From: Polytrichum commune
Lineage: Eukaryota; Streptophyta; Polytrichopsida; Polytrichales; Polytrichaceae
DNA length: 64,000 nt
Direction: 5' to 3'
Assembly (NCBI GenBank): GCA_950295325.1
Contig: OX485803.1
Coordinates: 76,647,554-76,711,553, forward strand
Of the stretch, positions 48,729 through 59,730 are shown piece by piece. Within the stretch, counting starts at the first letter, position 1. Every line of letters starts with the position of its first letter. The position numbers were made by a program, and so were the translations under genes. The notes beneath the pieces are model-generated. The model was not told where the DNA came from and made no database searches. It saw nothing but the letters and a program-made list of their open reading frames with translations.

Positions 48729-49425
48729 CCAAACCCTAACCTAGCCTCGACACCACCACCGGATGGACCAAACAAGACTCTGTGATACAACCATTGAGTT
48801 TAAAACTCAAAACTCTACAGCTTTATATCCCTCCATTCTCTGTTACCGAGGTTTTTTCACTCCACACGCAATCCACAACGTGCCCATTCCAATAGGCGAC
48901 AAACCTACAATTCACTCCCTACCCGTCTGGAAAACCCAAACCCCAACCCCAAACCTACCCTACTCAGAACCATCACTACTGAACAATAACACACCACCAC
49001 CATCCTCTTCCTTTCATCTCCTCTCCTCTATTCAATCCAGCCTCAACTCCCTTCACCAAACCCTGACCTAGCCTCAACTGCTCCACCGGATGCAACAAAC
49101 AAGACTTCGTGGTGCAAACATTGAGTTCAAAATCTTAGAACTCTAGAGCTTTCATATTCCCTCCTCTCTTACCGAGGGTTTCAAACTCCACACGCAATCA
49201 ACAACGTACCCGTTCCAATGCTCGAGAGACCTTCAATTCACTCCTAACCCATCCAGAACCCCAGAACCCCAACTTCAACCCCAAGCTTACCCTACTCAGA
49301 ACCATCACCACCGGACGTTGACATGAACATTAACATTGAACACACCACCCCCCCCCCCACTCTTCCTCTCCTCTCCTCCATCCAACCTCAACATACCCAA
49401 ACCCTGACCAAACCCTAACCTCGCG
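48729..49425. repeat. Tandem duplication (~330 bp x 2) upstream of the EXA1 gene
   Basis: CCACCGGATG.ACCAAACAAGACT, CCACACGCAATC.ACAACGT.CCC, ATTCACTCC and ACCCTACTCAGAACCATCAC occur in the same order in 48755-49070 and 49080-49420, with CCAAACCCTRACC at each boundary (about 48732, 49058, 49395). It is diverged, and the second unit has a small insertion with a C run. Confidence 0.7.
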
Positions 49426-49430
49426 ATGAG

Positions 49431-49982
49431 ATGCATCCAGACTCACCACGCAATTTCCAAGGCTCAGGACGCAGAAGCAGCGAGCTGGCTCCCCCCGCCG
49501 CCGCCTCCTTCCCGCTCTCGCCTTTGTTGCCGTCCGACATCGCTAACCCTGGAAGCCGCCAGACCAAATTCCAGCCTTCTCCTCGAGGTCCCCTCCGTCC
49601 TGCCTCGATTCAGCACGGCTTACGGCGCGGCGACCCTCCCTGCGACCCTAGCGTGCCAAGGCTCTCTACCTGCCTTGCCTGCCTGCCTACGTGCGGTAGT
49701 GGAGCGCAATGCGAGTGGTGGATGCGGCTGCCGCTGCTGCTACTGCTGGCGATGGCGAATGGAACTCTCAACTCCGAGTGTGGAACTTCACCTGTGCGAA
49801 GGGAAGGGGGGGGGTGGGTGGCATGTGAGGGCGAAGGCGGGTTCACTTGTGGCTCTCTACTTAGGCGCTCTCTCTCTTTGTGTCGCTCCTCCTTCGCTTG
49901 TCAAGTTTGTGTGTTGTTGCGTTGGGGCGATGGAATTACTAAGGGCAACAAGGTGTGTGAAAATTGGCCACATGGTAAGTAA
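49431..49982 (+). other. Unrecognised GC-rich open frame
   Basis: A GC-rich island (about 49440-49850) has long overlapping plus-strand frames: 183 aa from 49431 and 262 aa from 49426. The predicted residues are Pro/Arg/Leu/Cys-rich and match no family I recognise. Both frames run on into the tandem block below, so they are probably chance frames in GC-rich DNA. A divergent first exon cannot be excluded. Confidence 0.2.
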
Positions 49983-50690
49983 CCTTCTTCCCTTTCCCTC
50001 TACCTTAGGTGAAGAAGGGCTAGGTTTTCCTCCTAGGAAGAAATCCTTGGTAATGTGTAATATAAGGTACGTCACCCAAGAGGGGTGGATGGGTGGATGG
50101 TTTAAATTTTGTGTTGCTTCTTCTTCACTTGTAAAGTTTTGTGTGTTGTTGCGGTGTGGCAATGGAACTACTAAGGCAACAAGGTGTGTGGAAAATTGGC
50201 CACATGGTAAGTAACCTTCTTCCCTTTCCCTCTACCTTAGGTGAAGAAGGGCTAGGTTTTCCTCCTAGGAAGAAATCCTTGGTAATGTGTGATATAAGGT
50301 ACGTCACCCAAGAGGGGTGGATGGGTGGATAATTTGAAATTCCTATGTCACTTTGGCTTTTCCTAGTATGAAGAGGAAGGACATGGTTATTCGTATGTGT
50401 AGGACAAAGCTGGGTTCACTTGTGGCTCTCTACTTAGGCGCTCTCACTTTGCGTTGCTTCTTCTTTGCTCTCTCTTGTGAAGTTTTGTGTGTTGTTGTGT
50501 TGTGGCGATGGAACTACTAAGGCAACAAGGTGTGTGAAATTTGGCCACATGGTAAATAACTTATTCCCTTTCCCTCTACCTTAGGTGACGAAGGTTAGGT
50601 TTTCCTCCTAGGAAAGCATCCTTGGTTATATGTAATATAAAGTAGGTCACCCAAGAGGTATGGATGGATGGTTTAATTTTCTATGTCACT
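49839..50690 (+). repeat. Nested tandem repeats next to a Tigger remnant
   Basis: A ~235-base unit (TGTGTGTTGTTGCGG, GGCAACAAGGTGTGTG, TGGCCACATGGTAAGTAACC, CCCTCTACCTTAGGTGA, GTACGTCACCCAAGAGG) occurs three times: about 49900-50110, 50135-50335 and 50480-50680. The second is nearly identical to the first. A larger period (GTTCACTTGTGGCTCTCTAC at 49839 and 50411) encloses the first two. Each unit contains a strong donor (GTAAGT) ~35 bases from a strong acceptor (CTACCTTAG), an unusually short intron-like arrangement. Confidence 0.75.
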
Positions 50691-50952
50691 TTTGCTTTTC
50701 AAGTTGCTCAAGAGAAAGGATTTGTTGGATATAGGCATTGAAGCACCTCAAAATTTTAAGAGAGTAAGAAAGGTCTCATGTCCTGCGGTTGAGAATGCTA
50801 CATTTTCTTGGTTTACAATGATGCAAGAACATGTTGCCACCATGACATATGATCTTCTGATAGCAACTAAGCTTACAAAGAACTTTTGTAGCATGAGCCA
50901 AAAATATCCATCTCATAAAGGAACTACAATTTCACGTGCAAATATCTATTGA
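50683..50952 (+). pseudogene. Tigger/pogo (CENP-B-like) transposase DNA-binding fragment
   Basis: The frame reads KLLKRKDLL...KRVRKVSCPAVENATFSWF, then EHVATMTYDLL and a Lys-rich segment. This layout (end of the first helix-turn-helix, KR.R linker, then the HTH_CENPB-type E.A...W...) is that of Tigger-like Tc1/mariner transposases. It stops at 50952 with no DDE domain visible, so it is an isolated fragment. Confidence 0.6.
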
Positions 50953-51779
50953 TGTTATGCATTTGGTTAAGAAACTATAAAAGTTTTTAAAAAAAGATTG
51001 ATCTCCTCCATGTGAATCGACTTTAACATACCTCCATAGATGCATTCTTCCATCCCAGAGGAATGGAAATGGAGGAGTGAAACTCATGACTTGTACCTTG
51101 AAACTTCAATTAATTTTCCAATAATATTTTAGTTGTGTTACATCTATAAGTGTTATTTTATTGTGTTGTTAAGCTATGTATTTGTTAAAGTGTTACCATC
51201 TAGGGGCTTGTCCTTGGGAGAGGTAGATGTTGGTTGGCTTATCCATGCCTATTCAAAGTAGTAGTTGTCCGCCGGGGGGAGGGGGGCTCTAATTTTTGTA
51301 ACGAAGCAACACCATAATTCACGCCAGTGACAACATCGGAGTTGTCTCTTCTTTTTTTGGTTGCATTGTGGCGAGAAAAGAGAGGGAAGGTGGGTGGGTG
51401 ATGGAACTACATTACATATGATATTTAGTGTCACATGGTATTTAATGTCACTACCCTTCTTGTAAATATGTGAACAAATATTGTCATGGATGATGGATGA
51501 GTTCATCCAGTGGCCCAAACCCTACCTTCTCTTGTCAGCAACTTGTGATGAAATATATGTCATAGATGATTAAAATGTGGATGAAAACTCACTTGGTAAG
51601 TGAGAATAATTGCAAGACTATAAATCTATAATCCCCATAATTTTTACAAGGAATGACAAATAATGTTGGGTTAACATTTAGTGTTGGTGACACTATACCG
51701 TGGTTTACAATTAGTATTGAGCAAGACAATTAAGGCAATGAGGTGTGTGAACTTTGCGATATGGCAAGTGATTTGAATC
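50953..51779. other. Intergenic, AT-rich, no gene; single MITE end
   Basis: No recognisable frame. ACTACATTACATATGATATT followed by TAGTGTCACA at 51406-51435 matches one end of the MITE family at 23135-23360 and 58738-59055; I could not find the partner end, so the copy is truncated or decayed. Confidence 0.4.
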
Positions 51780-52800
51780 TCATGCCCTAATTTCGGAGGG
51801 TGGCTTAACTTGGATTATGTGAATATTCCAAGGTTAAGCCACCTAAGGTTGCAATATTGTTATGATGGGATAACGTCGTAGCATTTGTTTTTTGGTACAT
51901 TATGTTGTAATGGTCTACCTAATCATAGTGCGGGAATCCAAGTAAAATGGATATGGGCTTGCCCTTGAAGGGTGGGGGTAGGTGATGAACAACTTGTTTG
52001 AACTTGTTCAAGGTGCTCACTTATGAAAAAAAGCAATATTCTTTGGGTCCCTTTTATTCTCATAATGTTCATTTTCATATTACAAATATAATTATACCAA
52101 CCCTAATATGGGAGGGCAACTAAAATCACATTTCATGGGAACTTCGAGGATAACCCGCCTTAAAGTTAAACTAGTCTTGGGATGGTTGACCATGCTAGCA
52201 GTTGATTTATGGCATGCCATGCCAATATGATCCACCCAATCATTGTGGGAGTATCCAAGTTTAACATGTATTTTCAACCAACCATGTGGGAACACAAGGG
52301 TTTGCCCTTTCAAGGGAATAGGTTTGGGGCATGTGGTTCACCCCCTTTGAGGTGTTCACTTTGAAAGGAGGTAACATTTTCCAAGGCACCTCATGTTCTC
52401 ACTATGTCCATTTAAAGATTCAAAGTACAAATAGACCACCCCTAACATGGGATGGTGGCTAAAGTCATATTCCATGGGGACTACAAAATTAAGTCACCTC
52501 AAGGTTGGACTAGTGCTAACATGGGTGACCATCTTAGTAATTGGTTTCCAGTACGCTATGTTGCTATGGTTCACCCAATCGTGGTGGGGGCAACTAGGTA
52601 AAATGGCTATTATGAACCAACCACGTGGGAATCTAGGGGCTTGCCCTTGTGAGGAAATAGATGTGGGCCGGCCTATTCACACTCATTCAAGATATTCAAC
52701 CTATGATGCCAATAAAGACAATAGTTTTATAGGTCATTCTTATTCTCATGATGCCCGATGCAAACTTACATGTAGAATCAAACCAACTTAATGATGGAAC
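51780..52800 (+). repeat. Three-unit tandem repeat containing 5S-rRNA-like sequence
   Basis: Three diverged units of ~330-340 bases. Each has a ~60-base stretch resembling the 3' half of plant 5S rRNA: a GAACTCCGAAGTTAAGC-like start, then CTAGTCTTGGGATGGTTGACC (C-box-like at 52180-52191) or ACATGGGTGACC (52519-52530). A CCAACCATGTGGGAA...GGGCTTGCCCTT tail follows. The unit size would suit 5S rDNA spacers or Cassandra-type TRIM retrotransposons, which carry 5S sequence in their LTRs. All copies are too diverged to be functional 5S genes. Confidence 0.5.
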
Positions 52801-53796
52801 ACCATCATAATCCACACTAATGACAATATTATAGTCATTTAAAATTTTCCTTACTTATGAAACTAAACTAGGAGTCTACAATGGTTATGTCACACGAGCT
52901 TCATAAGGAGCTCAAGGACATGAAGAAGTTATCACTTACTCGAGGAGTACTTATATGATGGAACCAAATGACTTGTGGGAAGTACGCATGGTATACATAT
53001 TTTATTTGCAGCCGTTGTATACCATAAAAGTTCTCATACCATTCACAACAAAGCATCATTGAGACTCAATGCTTTCAACATGTACACGGGCATTAACCTC
53101 TTGCATGCATTAGAACCCGTGGAATTAAACTTCATGAACTCAACATGTAAATTGCTTCACAATGAATAAAGGTCCAACCAATCCAATATGTGAAAACTTG
53201 GTTTCATCCAAGCGTGCAAGCCACAATGACCACAAAACCTCATGTTGACTCCAAAATAAATAAATAGATAAATAGAAAATCTCCCATACGTAGCTATATT
53301 ATCATGTATTTGTTGCAAGAAAATCCTTTCATTGTATAACAACTAATCGATGAAAGAGGCCCTATTTGGCCTCAATATGTCATATGGAGGGGTTCAAGAT
53401 TATTTGATGATTTAAAAAAGCTAAAAGTGTAAAAAATGGCTTGATATGAAATTAACATGTGTACCATAACACTATTATAATTTATCACACATGTGTGTGT
53501 GTGATGAATTAGCAGGGGCATGTTAGTTTGTATAAATGACCTAGACCTCAAATACACACCACATATATCCAGTTATCATTCTCACATATGAGTTTATTTT
53601 CACGTCTTCTTTAAATAGATTGTGCTAAAATGGAATTCAACTCATAGATCACATGAAAACTATTTCAATGCTTCTTGGGGTTTCATACAAATCATTCTGC
53701 ATCCCATATGATTCACCATCGCTCCTTCAAAGGTAAATAGTTGTGGGTGGTGATGTCATCCATGAGGAGGGTGTGGTGGTGATGGTACATTGATTA

Positions 53797-53995
53797 CCCC
53801 AATTAGTGTGTGTTACTATTTGAAGTTCATAGTGCAATACCAGCGTACTCAAGAGTTCAATACACTAACAAAAGTTCAATAGATTGTTTAGACATATTGG
53901 AACATAATGACTTTGCTTGGTATGATATTACATTCTCATTGAATATTTATAGCATTGCGTAACCCCATATATATAGTAGCACACACTAATTGGGA
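53797..53995. mobile_element. MITE-like element with CCCCAATTAGTGTGTG ends
   Basis: CCCCAATTAGTGTGTGTTAC near 53797 is the inverted match of GTAGCACACACTAATTGGGA ending 53995. The interior (~160 bases) is AT-rich and non-coding. The target duplication is not clear. Confidence 0.55.
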
Positions 53996-54224
53996 TGATC
54001 ATTGTAATGGAGCATATTGACAATGGAGATTGTCAATGACAAACATGAGTTTCTTTGACTTAACTTCACCTTTACAAATAAACACGAAGGACAACAAGGG
54101 TGACAAATGAGAGCGTAGGTGAATTCTCTTGTGTTATTTCCCTCGGATGGAGTTGGGTTGGGTTTTGTTGTGGGGAGTGATGCGCCAATGAAAAGTAAGG
54201 TAAATGGGTCTTAAATAGTTATTT

Positions 54225-54750
54225 TTCACGACTAGCCCACTTCTTCTAGTATATGAAACACGTAATTAATACAAGATGGGTAGCAAATTGAAATCGAGGA
54301 TGTAGTCACTTTCTTTGTAATTTTCAAAGATCATATAAATATCTTACTCAATATCAAAGTGAAGAGTCTCATACTCATTAAATGGTCATACAAGTCCTCC
54401 CAATTATGCTTACTAATAGACCTTGGAAATGTTAATATAATATGAGCACATATTACAATCTTTGTTGAACACATGTTTTTTTGGTGTCCATTCTTGAGAT
54501 CACACCTAACTTCATACTACTCAAATCCTAATGTCCAACTACTGGATGATGGTGGAGAGATGCCCAAATCTCAAGGAAGAGGTTGGCGGTTCGAATCCTG
54601 GCTATGAAATCTCCTCTCTACTTGACGGAAAACTTGCCAGATGGTCAACTGCCTCTTGTGCTTTGGCGTTGGCTTGTCGGCCTTTTGTCTCCACAAAATA
54701 AAAATAAAAAAACTAATGTCCAATTAAGACAAGTAACCGAATTAGACATG
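54225..54750 (-). repeat. Dispersed repeat family A, copy 4 (inverted), split by a SINE
   Basis: The reverse complement matches 6955-7290 and 14550-15490: AATTACGTGTTTCATATACT, AGCATAATTGGGAGGAC and CACATGTTTTTTGGTGTCC on the given strand. The part at 54713-54750 (CCAATTAAGACAAGTAACC) matches the 5' flank of copy 3 near 14560, so the SINE 54539-54712 interrupts it. Confidence 0.65.
54539..54712 (+). mobile_element. tRNA-derived SINE with A-rich tail and 11-bp target duplication
   Basis: The head GGAGAGATGCCCAAATCTC (about 54552-54571) resembles the 5' part of a Ser/Leu-type tRNA with an A-box-like sequence. GGTTCGAATCC (54588-54598) is a perfect B box. The body ends in an A-rich tail (AAAATAAAAATAAAAAAA type). 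CTAATGTCCAA flanks it exactly at 54528-54538 and 54713-54723. Total ~174 bp, non-coding, presumably moved by LINE machinery elsewhere in the genome. Confidence 0.75.
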
Positions 54751-55063
54751 TCTACCTCATGTAAAACAAGGTGTATGAAAATGCCGACATGTTGACTTCT
54801 ATTGTTGCCTCTATGTAGCTTTCATCGTAGGATGCTTTGTTGTAGACTATGAAGTTGCCAATTGCATAAGTGGGACATAAGTTATGTGTTATAATGCAAC
54901 GTGAGGTGTAAGAGCTTAGCCCCGAGATTATTGCCAAGTGCTTGAGTCCTTACTTTGAAATAAGTAAGATGATAGTTGGTGGCAATCACTTTTGGGATTC
55001 AAAATATACCTATTCAAAATAAATATTAGTGAGATGTAAACACTATTAACCCCATACCCTTTG

Positions 55064-55098
55064 CGTTTGTTTGTTTGTTTGTTTGTTTGTTTGTTTGT
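55064..55098 (+). repeat. (GTTT)n microsatellite
   Basis: About eight consecutive GTTT units in AT-rich intergenic DNA. Confidence 0.9.
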
Positions 55099-55949
55099 GG
55101 TGTACATAGTTACCACTTCCACCTTGTAATCTAAGGTTTCTTGTGTAATCGTGAAGGGGTGGACATTGCTTTGACACAAAAAAGGTCCTAAGCTACCTTC
55201 ATGAGGTAGCTTAATTGAGATTTTGACCAAGGGTTTGTCAAGATTTACGTTAACATAGGATCCACCAAGGCACCAAGCATTGTAAACCCGATTAGAAAAC
55301 TTGAACTCTCAATGACAAAATAAAAATTAATTGAACAAGCTTGAGGAGAAGTTTTTGGCAATTGAGAAAGATTGGGCCTTCTTTGACTCTCAGGTCCCAA
55401 TCACACCAAACTTTCCGTCCGGTTCTAGACATGAAATTGTTGGGGATTATGTTAAGAAATAGATTTTGGCCCACCATTTTTCACACTATTATGGCCAGAG
55501 ATGCCGACGGATGGTGTCAATATTGGTTGGTGTGATCAGCCCCTCAGTCTTCAACCCCCCAAACCCTTGTAGTGATTAATGTGGGTACTTGGCATCTAAT
55601 GTATCCCATGCCAATGCCCTCAAGTAGGGTAGCCCTTCCATCTTATCAGGTGAGCGACATTACATGGTGATTAATTGGGTGTTGCCTACACATAACCCAA
55701 TAAGTAGCAAGATAAGCTTGTATTCCGCACACATAAAAGAGAAGAAAAATCAAAAGGTACGCACAATGTCACTTATTAATTGTGTTTGGGTGTTTGCACA
55801 AGTCAAATTGTGCTTCCATGCCAACATTTAGAACCCATACACGAGTTTCTAGAATTGCTCCCCTGTCATATGTCATGTAACGATTAAATAATAAGGATAT
55901 TACTGTAAGTGTAAAAATAAAAACAAAGAAAAACATACTGGATACTCAA

Positions 55950-56033
55950 AAACATATTCAGGAATATTATGTGGAATATTGTCAGTCCCACAAAACATTG
56001 TTATGCACATGAATAATGCTATGCAACTTAATC
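55950..56033 (+). repeat. Single arm of the foldback family (relative of 33220-33375)
   Basis: ATTCAGGAATATTATGTGGA, then GTCAGTCCCACAAAACATTG and TTATGCACATGAATAATG match one arm of the 33220-33375 palindrome. No second arm follows. Confidence 0.55.
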
Positions 56034-56389
56034 TTTACAAATTAATACAGTCGAAAATAAATTTGTGTCACATTGTTGATGTGAATTGGAGGTGCAAATT
56101 TTGGGTCATTTTCTTTAACCCTTTCTTATTATAGAAGCTCAAAGTATCTCTATGCCCAAGGTGACCTCTCTATGGTGGGAAAACACTACAAGTTACCATC
56201 TTTTATCATGCCCAAGTAGCCTCTGCATTTGGCAAAAGAAAGAAAAAGAAAGAAAAATCAAAGAATGACAATGCCGACGTTGCCACTAGTGTGACTTACG
56301 GTGTTGCTTCATTTATGAGTCGATCTAATACGTTTATATGTGATTTTGAAATAGGCATTACAAGAATCTGAAGGCCCCCAAAGACTATT

Positions 56390-56640
56390 GTCTCCTTTCG
56401 AAGGTGAGCACCCTGAATGGGCGCATATAAGTTGGCCAACACCTATCTCCCCTAAGGCAAGTCCCTAAGGTTCCCACATAGTTGGTTGAAATTATTTAGT
56501 TCATAAAAAAATTCCACTGTGATTGGGTGGTACAATGCACCAAAAATCAAATGCTAGAAAGGTCACCCATCCAAGTACCCTTCTAGCCTTAGATGGGTTT
56601 ACTCTTAAAGGACGTAGGGTCTCAATATACTGCCATATAA
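56390..56640 (-). repeat. Inverted single copy of the 5S-like repeat
   Basis: The reverse complement contains GGTACTTGGATGGGTGACC (about 56561-56579), closer to 5S rRNA than the copies at 51780-52800. It also has the same tail (CCAACTATGTGGGAACC, GACTTGCCTTAGGGGAGATA). It shows that the family is dispersed, not only tandem. Confidence 0.5.
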
Positions 56641-57207
56641 CTTTACATGGCTTTTTAAGAGTTAAAGAAAAGATTTTATACACTCATAAGTTTGAAGCCT
56701 CATTTAAAACATTGTCTTGTGTTCACGAGAAATCAAAATTATACTCAAACTTAACATTAATGGTCAAAATGCAATGTATGTATTTGCAAGCAAGGGCACC
56801 CGTGTTGTGTGTTTGATCTTGAGCCTTAAATAGCACGAAAGTACTCAACCGTTTCAATATGTGAACTCGTAGAATACGTTAGTGTTAGATAGGGTCATTC
56901 TTGTTGGCACCTTTCAAATAATGTGGCACCCCTACGGATTTCCTTTTTTATAAATGTTTATGGGATAATTTTGAGGGGTCCACTTTATGAATTCGAGGTC
57001 ATATGTAGAGATGAAGTGACAATAATATGATTCACAATAACATCAAATTCATTTGAATACAACATGTGAGAAATTCAATATAAAATGTTTGAGTCCACAA
57101 AAAGAGGTCAAAGTTCATTGGCAAGATTCTCATACATTGACTTAGGTGTCATGTTTAAAGCATGTATAAAGTATGTTTGGGCCATGTTAAAATTTAATAT
57201 GAGTCTT

Positions 57208-57292
57208 CTTGCACTAGGTTGGGGCATCCCATGATTATATTCTTTGGACTCACATGAATGAACGCACAGTTGCTTAATAACTTTATGATTGG
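57208..57292 (+). repeat. Single arm of the foldback hairpin family (relative of 36793-36940)
   Basis: CTAGGTTGGGGCATCCCATG, ATTATATTCTTTGGACTCAC and ATGAATGAACGCACA..TTGCTTAATAA match the right arm and loop of 36793-36940. Confidence 0.6.
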
Positions 57293-57423
57293 GGTGTCTC
57301 ACAAATTCTTATATTTATTTTAAACCAAAAAATGGGCAATGACTACAGCAAAAGATTTTGCTCCATGCACAACCCTCGAGGGGCATGCCTTAACCTAGAT
57401 CCATGGGACCTCCAAGGTTAGCC

Positions 57424-58354
57424 CTTAACCCCTAAAGGACCGGGGGTGTTTTAGCTTAGGTCATGTTTTCTTGATTAGCTCTTGTAGCAAGCTCAATTTC
57501 TTATTAGTGTGGGGTAATTTTCACGATCGGCACCGTTGAAACTAAAGAAGACTTACATAGCTTGTTTATGGAAAAAAGATCGACAAGATCGCACAATTTC
57601 TGAGAAATCGCCACCGTTGAGAAGATTGATGGAAATTGTTTGGGCAGGGGGTACTTCGTACTTATGCTAGAATCAGATTGCTTAGAAGTGCTCCAAAACA
57701 TGTGAAATTTTTACCACATGTAAATAACATTATGACCCTCATGTGGAATTTGTTTCGTCAAATTCTAAGGTGTGGAAAAAAAGATATGGGACTCTGAAGT
57801 CTCCAAGCAATGAGATTGGGCCCAAAGACTGAAAACTCAAAGAATTCGCCAAAAATCCAATCCTTCATCATTTTCTGATCGGAAAAGACCATTGGATCCA
57901 TCTCGCAAAAACAGCCAGGGTCCTCTCCCCGCAAATTTGGACTTCTTTGGAACAATCTCATCCAATTTGCACTTTTCTACAATCAAAAGCCCCCTGGGGG
58001 CCTTACAGTCCTTAGAAGTGCTCCAAAACATCTAAAATTTTTACCACATGTAAAGAACATTATGACCCTCATGTGGAATTTTTTTCGTCAAATTTTGAGT
58101 TGTGGAAAAAAAGATATGGGACTCTGAAGTCTCCAAGCAATGAGATTGGGCCCAAAAACTGAAAACTCAAAGAATTCGCCAAAAATCCAATCCTTCATCA
58201 TTTTCTGATCGGAAAAGACCATTGGATCCATCTCGCAAAAACAGCTAGGGTCCTCTCCCCGCAAATTTGGACTTCTTTGGAACAATCTCATCCAATTTGC
58301 ACTTTTCTACAATCAAAAGCCCCCTGGGGGCCTTACGGTCCTTTAGGGGTTAAG
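57424..58354. mobile_element. Element with 19-bp inverted ends and two nearly identical 330-bp internal repeats
   Basis: CTTAACCCCTAAAGGACCG at 57424-57442 is the exact inverted match of 58336-58354. Inside, 57681-58010 and 58011-58340 are head-to-tail copies differing at only a few bases (for example ACATGTGAAA versus ACATCTAAAA). TTA lies inside each end, so a TTA duplication with ACCCC/GGGGT ends is one reading. Short minus-strand frames repeat with the units but match no family. Confidence 0.6.
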
Positions 58355-58737
58355 CGTCTAAGGGCCGGTTTACACTATGGACCATGGAAGAGGGCCTTTT
58401 TCAATAGTCCAAGTTCATGGTCTAACTTCCATGGTCCAACTTCTTAAGAAATTGGTTTTGAAAAGTCTTGGGCCCCTCACTAGGTGTAAACCGAATGTGG
58501 ACCAAGAAGAATGACCATGCACCAAAAAGTGAATGTGCTTGTTTTTTTTAATACATGCCCAAAAAGGGTAGTTTTGAAAAAAAATTAAAGTTTGACCATT
58601 CTCATGTCTTCTCTTTAGCTTCACCTGTCTTCACTTGTTAAATGTGTCGAAGTTGTGGCTTGCAAATCTTCTCACAACATATAGTTACAAAAAATGAGAG
58701 ATTTAATTTGTGCATGTGACATGTACCTTGTGTTGTC

Positions 58738-59055
58738 ACTACATTAAATAGGATATTTAGTGTTTGATTTTATTTAATGTTGTTACCACTCTACTTTGCT
58801 CAACAATAATTTTCAATTCTTTGATAATTAGTGTTAAAAGATTTGCTAGAAGATATGTTGGAATTCTCCTTTTATCATTTTTTTTCATATCCTTCCTAAC
58901 ACTAATTCAAACATGTAACTTCCACATATTACCATAGTTGATATTTAGTGTTTGAGTTTACATTTGATGTTTACTCACTTTCATAGGGTTATTGATATTT
59001 AGTGTACACGTTCATATTTAGTGTATCAAACATTAAATATCTTATTTATTGTAGT
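58738..59055. mobile_element. MITE with ACTACATTAAAT termini nested in 58362-59912
   Basis: ACTACATTAAATAGGATATT then TAGTGTTTGA on the left; the right end, reverse complemented, reads ACTACAATAAATAAGATATT then TAATGTTTGA. Internal GATATTTAGTGT motifs recur about 58930-59020. Same family as the LON1 intron 19 element. Confidence 0.65.
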
Positions 59056-59440
59056 AAAAACTATGCAAAAAGAACCGCAATTGTTTTCCCATTGCGGTTC
59101 TCTTGACCACCATGATCTACAGCCGTTAAACGACCACAATTTTTTCTTTTTTCTTTTTTCAATTGTAATTTTAATTTTTTGGGGTGTTTAGAATACAGTT
59201 GGAAAGGTATTTTCAAGACCTTTCCAATGGTATATTACACGCCCCCAAAATCCAAACATTTCAGTTTGTAGACCAAAAAAACAAATATGCACTTGAATTC
59301 TTGAGTTCTAGATGTCCCACGTTGTTTGGTGAAACATGTGGGAACCAATTTAAGGGATAGGGCAAGGTAAAAATGGTGTCTAATGGGCTATGATATGATC
59401 AAGGCACATAGAGGGTAGATATGTTGAAAAGTGTGCCTTG

Positions 59441-59730
59441 TGTGCCTTACCTAGTGGGAAGGCTTGTATATTAACCCCCCCAAAAAAAATTATTAAAAAA
59501 TCATTAAAACAACATTTCTCTGCCATGAGTCCTTGCCTTTTCTTACCAGACCACCTCTCTTGCCTCTCTTACTGCAAAACCCGTTGTGTGCCTTACCTAG
59601 TGGGAAGAGTTGTATATTAAACCCCACAAAAATTTCATTAAAATTTCATTAAAACGGCATTTCTCTACCATGGGGCCCTTGCCATTTCCTACTAGACCAC
59701 CTCACTTGCCTCTCTCACTGCAAACCCCGT
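59441..59730 (+). repeat. Tandem duplication, ~146-bp period
   Basis: TGTGCCTTACCTAGTGGGAA starts both copies (59441, 59587), followed by TTGTATATTAA.CCCC, CATTAAAAC..CATTTCTCT and GACCACCTC.CTTGCCTCTC in the same order. Confidence 0.75.

Noticed and set aside
51780-52800. Functional 5S rRNA genes
   Set aside because: Internal promoter boxes are mutated and the 5' half of 5S is not recognisable in any unit.
57758-58291. Two nearly identical 67-aa minus-strand frames
   Set aside because: They arise because a 330-bp non-coding unit is duplicated; no family match and no start context.
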